From: Cladopsammia gracilis
Taxonomy: Eukaryota; Cnidaria; Anthozoa; Scleractinia; Dendrophylliidae
Assembly (NCBI GenBank): GCA_022457155.1
Contig: JAJGOT010000059.1
Span: forward strand, 1,279,501 to 1,343,500
DNA length: 64,000 nt
Direction of reading: 5' to 3'
This document shows positions 57,383 through 64,000 of this stretch, piece after piece. The notes beneath the pieces were generated by a model, which saw only the letters and a program-made list of their open reading frames with translations, did no database searches and had not been told where the DNA came from. The position numbers and the translations under genes are program-made. Every line of letters begins with the position of its first letter. Positions within the stretch are counted from its first letter, which is position 1.

Positions 57383-58683
57383 ATCCAATACTCGATTGAT
57401 CAGAACTCAGTCAAGCAGTCTTTTTGTGGTTGACTCTAACTTTTACTCTTCAGTTGGTTTCAATAGCTCTTTACAATTCAATGTCTACTTAAAACTCTGC
57501 TCAGGTTTCTCGCGTAGCTTTTATCTCGGCTGAGATTTAGCTATCAATCAATGTCACAATCATGTCAAACTGTAAGGCAGGCCAACGTAAGCTTTAACAT
57601 GATTGGCTCGGTCAAATCACTAACACATATTCCTTCGATATTTTTGTTAGTGCGAAAGCGGACTTCTCTTTCAATTTTCACCGTTTTGGAAATGCTCAGC
57701 CAAAACAAAACTACAAGAGAAATATAAAAATTACAAGGCTGAGATCGTAAAGTTTTGACATTAACAGAGAAGATGAAAGTTAAAATACTATTTGAATTTC
57801 GTTACATAACGTAGAAAAACTGAAGGTGACAGGCGTCCTCATCACACCTGATTGGCTACGTTAAGTCCAGCCTTTTCCATAACATTAACTGGTCTTATTA
57901 CTAGTTCGTGCTAGAACAAGAACAACCATATTTCACTGAGCGATCTTGTTGACAATAGATCCCTTATCTGATTAAAATCATATTTTATCTCACTCGTGTG
58001 AAGTGTGAACAAGATCCAAAATTAATAAAACAGTCTCAACGTAATGTCCGAAAAATAAGACAGTTGAATAAGAATAAGTTACTCTAACTAAAATTACTAT
58101 TTCCAGGAAGAGCGCTTAGAAAAACTTGACCTGAGTTTTATTTTATTATCTCGACTCGACACCTATCGGCATTAATCAAGGTGTGTCATTATCTCAATGA
58201 TCGCAAAGTGTTGCTCAGTGAAATAGGGATACGGTAGGACAGGATTTCTACGAAATATAAACTGGTATGATCTCGGAAAGAAACATGAAGGTTTTACACT
58301 AGAAGTGGATAAAAGAACAATAGGTATTTTCCAGGAAAGATTGTCACGAATGTCAACCTGAAGTAAAAATCCAAAATACCTCACTTGACCTTGAGGTAAA
58401 CGTCATTATTGCAAAAAGGAAAAAACAATTTAAGATTATTTGCCAACTGGATTAATTTCTCTTTGAAAGTACCGAGTGATATATATTATCGCAAAACATC
58501 TGTTCTGTACCAACATCATACCAGGAGAAAATAACATTTGATCACTACGTAAAATACTCACAAGAGAAGAAGTAAAAAGCGAGACAACAATCTTTTTAAG
58601 TGTCCATGATTATATGTCTTATTGCATCTATCTTTAACACTAAGAGCAAGTTTCCGTTAAATTTTAAACATAGAATCGATAAA
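57383..58683. other. Unassigned stretch
   Basis: No gene, RNA or clear repeat is recognised over about 1.3 kb of AT-rich sequence. Confidence 0.4.
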
Positions 58684-58863
58684 TATAGGGCGTTTGCACG
58701 TGACGTCACAGCGGCTATATTGGTGTCTTAAAACAATGAAATTGCGGCCATATTGGTGCCCTAAACGAATCCTATTGGACTTCAGCTCTATTCTTATTCA
58801 AACATTTCCTATTGTTTTAGCACTCCAATATGGCCGCCGGTCACGTGAGTGAAAACACTATAT
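58684..58863. mobile_element. MITE with TATAG...CACGTGAC termini
   Basis: TATAGGGCGTTTGCACGTGACGTCAC and GCGGCCATATTGGTG at the left are mirrored by CCAATATGGCCGCCGGTCACGTGAGTGAAAACACTATA at the right. The CACGTGAC end and 'GGCCATATTGG' body are a common short-element type in aquatic invertebrates (recalled, not searched). Confidence 0.75.
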
Positions 58864-59454
58864 GTGGCGGTTCATTGCTTGCATTTTTATTGTTTTACAA
58901 CAGGCTTTCCCAAACTAGATCAAACCAGTCACTCAGGTAAAAACAGCTATTGGGAATCTTTGCTGACGTCATTATTTACATTTTGCTTCATAAGCATAGC
59001 ATAAGCATGCTAAATACGAATTGACTTCAAAAATCGAAGGAGCTTGTTAAACTTAGTAATCTATGCAATTTTTAGCTTCTTTCATGCAATATTTAAAGAA
59101 ATATCTGCTCTCAAAAACTGCAAAATTGTTGGGTGGCAAAAGCGCTAATGAACCATACATTGTTTTGTAAAATTTGGAGTTTTTAAAACAGCATTGCACT
59201 GAGTGTATCTAGTATATCGGGCTCAAATTTTCAGAGAAAGCTAATTGTGCCATATACTTTTAATATTTGGAGTTGATGTTTTTATAGCTCGGTTAAAGAA
59301 TGTGGTACATATGCTTATGGAAACAATTGTAAATAAAGATTCGCTCATTGCCTTTTCTAGCAGTATTCATCGGAGTGGCCGTCGCGAGACGGGTATTTTT
59401 CTTTTTGCAATGTTGTCAGATGTCCATATTCATGTTACTGTGCATGCTAAGTAT

Positions 59455-59690
59455 CCGGTTAGCTTAGCTGACTTCTGTTAAAAATTCTAATGACTCTAAA
59501 ATACACTACAAATCTATAAAAATTTCATTGCATGACTTACAAATTTCTGAAAAACAAATGTCTAAACTGACAATCCACTTTCAGGGTTGTTACTCGTTAA
59601 AAAATTATCTTTCTTTTTTCTGACTTTTCCACACTGACCACAAAACAATTTTCATTGACCAAAATCACTGCATCTCATTGGGCTGCCTCA
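59455..59690. repeat. First copy of a 240-bp direct repeat
   Basis: GTTAAAAATTCTAATGACTCTAA through CATCTCATTGGGCTGCC is present here and again at 61130-61345 with about the same order and few changes. The copies are 1.65 kb apart. Confidence 0.8.
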
Positions 59691-59691
59691 A

Positions 59692-60020
59692 AGGGACACT
59701 GTCCTGGCTGAAATATCGTGTTTTCAAGATTATGGCCAGGAGCTTGATTTATTCTCTTAAAATAGGAAGAAAAAATCGCCAAAAGTGATGAACACAAAGA
59801 AATATGAACTAAAAAGACAAAATAACAACTAAAAGACTCAAAATTCCACTAGAATGGAAACTTTGATTTCTTGACGCCTGTAACAAAATCAAAATCGACG
59901 AACTGTAATCGACTACCATCCTTGTAATCCTGCTTTTTTTTTCCAAACTACTGCTTCTGTTTTGCTCTACAGAATCGTTTTATGCAATAAAGTTGTATAT
60001 TTGGTGCCATCTGACGATAT
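59692..60020. mobile_element. Relative of the 19236-19556 element
   Basis: AAAGGGACACTGTCCTGGCTGAAAT at the left and shared inner text (CTACAGAATCG, ACTACTGCTTCTGTTTTGCTC; the 19236 copy has it in reverse orientation) identify the family. The right terminus is not preserved. Confidence 0.6.
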
Positions 60021-60062
60021 ATATCAACTTGGTAAACAATTTCTCGTTTATTTTTACGAACT

Positions 60063-60787
60063 TTAAGGTTACAGTGTACCTTCAGATCGAAAATTTATTG
60101 AATTTTTTTTTTTTGGCGTTAAAATAAAGTTTACAGGATGAACTTTCATCCAAAAAAAAATTATCGAAAAATAGTAAAAATTGACGGAGAAATGACGGTA
60201 TAACTTTTGTGGGCGGAGTTTGTTTATTACGCGATATGTTTTTTTAAGCGCCGTTTTCTCAAAGTTAATTTTTCGCTTGTTGGGGACACTTTAAAGAGCT
60301 ACAACTCAAAGGGAATTTGTTCGATTTTCCTTAAATTTGGACAGAAGCTAGGCTAACGTATAATCAACAAAAACGTGTCGGCGAATTTCTTAATTCCGAA
60401 CACTTTTTCGTCAAGAGCCATTTCCGTGCGATCATTCCAATTTTTTTTCTCCCCTTTTCGAAAATATTCTGTAACTTTTCACTGCAATTGAATATGGGAA
60501 ATCGCCGACACGTTTTTTTAGCGCTTCGTATCCGGAAACCCGAGAACAAATCAAATTAGCAAAATATAGTAATCGCTTCGAGTTATAGCGTTTTAAAGCT
60601 GATTCGGACGTTCGAATTTAGACGTAAAAAATTCGACAATTCATTTTATTACCAAATGGTTTCCATATTTAGATAGCCAGCTCTATAAGCTTTAATTTGA
60701 TATCTGGGTTTAGGTATATTAAGTGTAATCTTAAGACGCTAGAGCTGTTATACTGGAGACACCCCCGAAGGTACACTGTAACCTTAA
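60063..60787. mobile_element. Non-autonomous element with TTAA target site and GGTTACAGTGTACCTTC termini
   Basis: TTAA-GGTTACAGTGTACCTTC at the left is mirrored by GAAGGTACACTGTAACC-TTAA at the right. The 725-bp interior lacks an intact long frame. A TTAA duplication suggests piggyBac-type mobilisation. Confidence 0.85.
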
Positions 60788-61129
60788 GTTTCAACATTCT
60801 ATACAAACTCACATGTATATATAGTAAAATAGTAACTTTATTTTACGTCGAAAACGTGGGGAATGGTTGCCCAAGTCTCCCGAGCCAGAGGCCCATGTTA
60901 AAAACGATCGATTAGAAAAAAAATAATTAAAAAATAAAGAATAAAAAGATCTAGAATTAAATATACCTTGGTCTCATATGAGCTCACAACTATTCAACAA
61001 TGTAAAATCTATTTTTTCTAATAATGTTATTGTCGGTTGCATAAAGACAAAATGTCTACTTATCCAATCATAACTTTAAAAGTTTCTTGTTTCGAAAGCT
61101 TTTTTGGTCAGCTAAGCTGACTGCTGTTA

Positions 61130-61345
61130 AAAATTCTAATGACTCTAATATACATTACGAATCTATAAAAATGCCATTGCATGACTTAAAATTTTCTAAA
61201 AAAACAATTTATTACACTGACAAACCACTTTCAGGGTTGTTACTCATTAAAAAAAATCTCTGCCTTTTTTCTGACTTTTCACTGACCACAAAACAATTTT
61301 CACTGACTAACTGCTGACCAAAAAAACTGCATCTCATTGGGCTGC
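61130..61345. repeat. Second copy of the 240-bp direct repeat
   Basis: It matches 59455-59690 in the same orientation, from GTTAAAAATTCTAATGACTCTAA to CATCTCATTGGGCTGCC, with a short extra piece (ACTAACTGCTG). Confidence 0.8.
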
Positions 61346-62339
61346 CATGTCACAAAAATCGATTGATGGCAGAGAGTATATTAGATACCTCTATTTCAAA
61401 TAAAATGGTTTTGTCCACAAAATCTTCATCAAACCTTGTGGAAACCTGAAAATAAAATTTTCTGACGTTTTACTAAACTTTGGCAAAACTCTAGATTTCC
61501 CAGACTTGATGCAAAATACCCTCCCCAAATTTTTTTCCTGACCCTTAACAAATACTACTTATAATTAATTATTAACTTCTACTTATTTATTTAAATCCGA
61601 CTGCAGCATAAGGTGCTGAACGTGCAGAAAACATGGCCTGGATTGCTCCTCGGCTTGCAGTAAATTCCACAGGAAAGCTTGCTAACGTTACCAGTAAGGG
61701 ACATGGAAATGAAAGAAAACAAAACTGAAGACTAGAAAAGATTAACGTGTTGTTCTATACTGACTATACTTGGCCCAGGTAAAATTTTCGACAATCACTC
61801 TGGGAGGTCCCCCCAGGGAGATATAATGAGCAAGCGTTTCGGAAGCAAGGAAGTTTGGGAAATCGTGTTTGCCCTACAGTACACCAATAAAATATCGGAC
61901 CTAGCATTAAATGCAGTGTATTGAAATCTGTAGGGAGAATGAATATTTCAATCATGGTGGTGAAACATGTACTTACCACTAGGTCCTGGCGTTTGATGCC
62001 GGGGGCCCACTGAATTTAAAAGGTAAACAATGATAAATTATAATACTTACATAATAACCAGGTATAATGCATTCTGGTAGCTTATAATTAGAAAATAACT
62101 AGTAGTCGTAAATAAGAGTTGTAACACCTAATACGTCATCTGTCAAGTTAAGGGAATGTGGCTCAAGACTGTGAGTGTTGGGAGGGGGGGGGGGAGAGGT
62201 AGGACTAATTATTCAGCGGAAATAAAAAAAAATGACTGCTTTTAATTAAACTATTTTTCATGCAAAATTATTTCACTTATTTAACAATCGTTGCAGAAAG
62301 TAGAACTTGGGTCTTATTGTTTGTACTATGAAAATATCC
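61346..62339. other. Unassigned stretch with possible minus-strand exons
   Basis: At 61979-62010 a 33-nt segment is bounded on the minus strand by a TTCAG acceptor and a GTAAGT donor. A second open segment near 61600-61700 reads as protein on the minus strand. Neither is recognised, and they could be chance or upstream exons of the minus-strand gene. A G-homopolymer lies at 62181-62195. Nothing else is supported. Confidence 0.25.
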
Positions 62340-62880
62340 TAAAACATTAGATTCGTGTGTATTATACACCTCCGTAAATGTTATCTACTGCATAACATGT
62401 ACTTTTCGCAAAAAGATATACATTGGCGAAACAGGGAGGAGACTGGGCGACCGTTTTCGTGAACATCTCCGAGACGTTGAAAAAAATGACAAAGACGCAA
62501 CCAAACCAGTCGCGCGTCATTTCAATCTTACTAACCATTCTAAACAACACATGACAATCTGCGGCCTTTCCCTACACCAGGGTAACACAGAAAGCCGTAA
62601 AAACTTAGAACAAAAAAAAATCATCTTTCAAATCGGCACTCTCAAACCCCACGGAATCAACGAACGCTTTTCATTCAACTCATTTACATTTGTTTTTCAC
62701 GTCACCAAATTTCCACCAATAGCGTAGCTGCACCTACTATATAAAACCACAAACTACCCACAATCCCTTGATTTGCTCCGACGAAGGGCTAGCGCTCGAA
62801 ACGTCAGCTTTCTCGAACCTTTTTACGGTGGCTAATTTACCTTATCGACTCAGTCGATAAAAACAAATTCTTATACATCG
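62340..62880 (+). mobile_element. 3' end of a Penelope-like element: GIY-YIG endonuclease and terminal ribozyme-like motif
   Basis: The plus strand encodes KKIYIGETGRRLGDRFREH, PVARHFNLTNHS and FQIGTLKPHGINERFSF, the GIY-YIG endonuclease of Penelope-like retroelements (YIG variant, catalytic Arg in GRRLGDRF). A stop lies shortly upstream, so the reverse transcriptase is absent or cut off. Downstream, 62778-62805 reads CCGACGA, short stem, GAAAC, GTC, a hammerhead-like core with one change from CUGANGA. It is a 5'-truncated insertion, typical of this class. Confidence 0.88.
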
Positions 62881-63127
62881 AGTCTCTTACCGTCTAGAAG
62901 AAGATACAATGTTTACAGTTGCATGATCTCCTGTTATTACATTCCTAGCACCTTGAATATTGTTATTGAACTTGGCTGGTGTTGAGGAACAGTTTCCATT
63001 CCGGGCTGCTGATAAAACAGTGGAATGTTGCATTAAATAGAAAGGTTTATATGCTTCTGACATTTGACAACAAAATGTGCTTTTGGATACTAACAGTGTT
63101 AAAAGAGTATAATTAGCAAATTTACAC

Positions 63128-63280
63128 CGGTTTTCCGTGGTGTGGACTCTTATTTACCACGATTTACGTCATCACATGGTCAAAATGTTGTGGACTCACG
63201 AGGCCCAGGAGTCAGCAACTAATTTTGACCATGTGATGACGGAAATCGTGGTAAATAAGAGTCCACACCACGGAAAACCG
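63128..63280. mobile_element. Near-perfect inverted repeat, about 58-bp arms
   Basis: CGGTTTTCCGTGGTGTGGACTCTTATTTACCACGATTT and CATCACATGGTCAAAA are mirrored by TTTTGACCATGTGATGACGGAAATCGTGGTAAATAAGAGTCCACACCACGGAAAACCG. The loop is about 45 bp. Arms are almost identical, suggesting recent origin. Confidence 0.9.
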
Positions 63281-64000
63281 ATGGAAATCTGTTTTTTACC
63301 ACAATATTTAGAAAAAAATTCAAGGAAAAATCGTGATGCATTGCGTGAGCAAGCGTTGTCTATAACTTGCATTGCGTGATGTTAGCGTCAGCACCGTTGT
63401 CTGTACTCTCATTTACCACCCGCATCGACCAATCAGATTGCGAGATTACCGGCAATTGTGGTAAAACAATATATTTATAACGATATAATATGAAGTCCAC
63501 TGCAGAATGAATTCCTATTTAAGGATTAGCTAGGATTACTCAACTAAACTCCTAGCTTTAATAGATGAAGTCCTCACAGCCAACTACTACAACTACCAGA
63601 GCTTAACCAACTTTCTTTAGCATCAAATGACTGAGTATTACTGCCCCCCTCCCCCTGGATGGAAAGCTAGTCCATTGCAAGGTTTGCCTTCCACCGTTAT
63701 GTTCTCTACCCCACGTGCCAACCCCTTTTTGTGCTTTTCCTTTTGACCACTTAAGTTCAAGAGAGCTATTATTGCCTAGATTGGCAGTCTGTACTTATAG
63801 TATCCTCAATCTGTCTCAGCACTTCAAACAAGTTGGTTTTAATAGCCATAGCCACAAGTGAATCCAATCCAATACAACTTTATTCACAGAGGGTTACACT
63901 AAATAGTGCATACCGTAGCCACTAATAACCCTGTGGCCCTCAAACAAATACAATCAAAATGGTAAGAGATTCAGTTAAAACTTCAGTTAAGAAATTCCTA
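63281..64000. other. End of window
   Basis: 63400-63480 has inverted pieces of GTGGTAAA type linked to the preceding hairpin family. 63600-63760 resembles a SINE body (CTCCCCCTGGATGGAAAGCTAGTCCATTGCAAGG). No gene is recognised. Confidence 0.4.

Noticed and set aside
56919..57433. Frames on both strands with repeated ARFSNT and IAAIVDL
   Set aside because: They come from the 21-bp minisatellite and the GATCGC palindrome.
61590..62016. Exons of an unknown minus-strand gene
   Set aside because: Splice-like borders exist around a 33-nt segment, but no family is recognised and short open segments are common by chance.

Overview
The window looks like nuclear DNA of an anthozoan cnidarian, most likely a stony coral or close relative. 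The evidence is AT-rich, intron-rich sequence, conserved animal genes with GT-AG introns, tRNA-headed SINEs, Penelope-like retroelement pieces, and a very dense load of short inverted-repeat (MITE-type) elements and minisatellites. The species assignment is inference; I cannot search databases.

Layout. (1) 1-615: last coding exon (+) of an unrecognised tail-anchored protein. (2) 1865-6341 (-): SAMTOR/BMT2, the S-adenosylmethionine sensor of mTORC1, four exons, 406 aa. (3) 6648-8690 (+): TMEM168 as one uninterrupted exon, head-to-head with SAMTOR across 306 bp. (4) 10548-12091 (-): queuosine 5'-phosphate N-glycosylase QNG1, two exons. (5) 12507-28980 (+): a ten-exon, 2,609-residue periphilin-like gene with an N-terminal RRM, a 5.5-kb exon of disordered sequence and a C-terminal periphilin domain, head-to-head with QNG1. 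(6) 28981-34800: repeat-filled gap. (7) about 34741-44345 (+): a broken or incomplete KIN17 locus. (8) 45180-46290: a 239-bp satellite. (9) 48501-52001 (-): the 3' part of an EEA1-like early endosome tether (coiled coil plus complete FYVE zinc finger). (10) 52002-64000: mostly nested transposons, palindromes and a Penelope-like GIY-YIG endonuclease fragment; no gene I can support.

The genes do not form one pathway, but three points stand out. SAMTOR and TMEM168 are also neighbours in human 7q31, so the pair may be an ancient linkage. The C-terminal half of TMEM168 carries a caspase-like YYSGH...D-T-A-H-S signature with the catalytic cysteine position replaced, suggesting an inactive caspase-fold domain in a membrane protein. 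The periphilin-like protein joins an RRM to the domain that in human periphilin binds TASOR in the HUSH silencing complex; human periphilin has no RRM. HUSH represses transposons, and this locus is itself packed with them.

All exon boundaries given were chosen by GT-AG sites and codon-phase agreement, read by eye.
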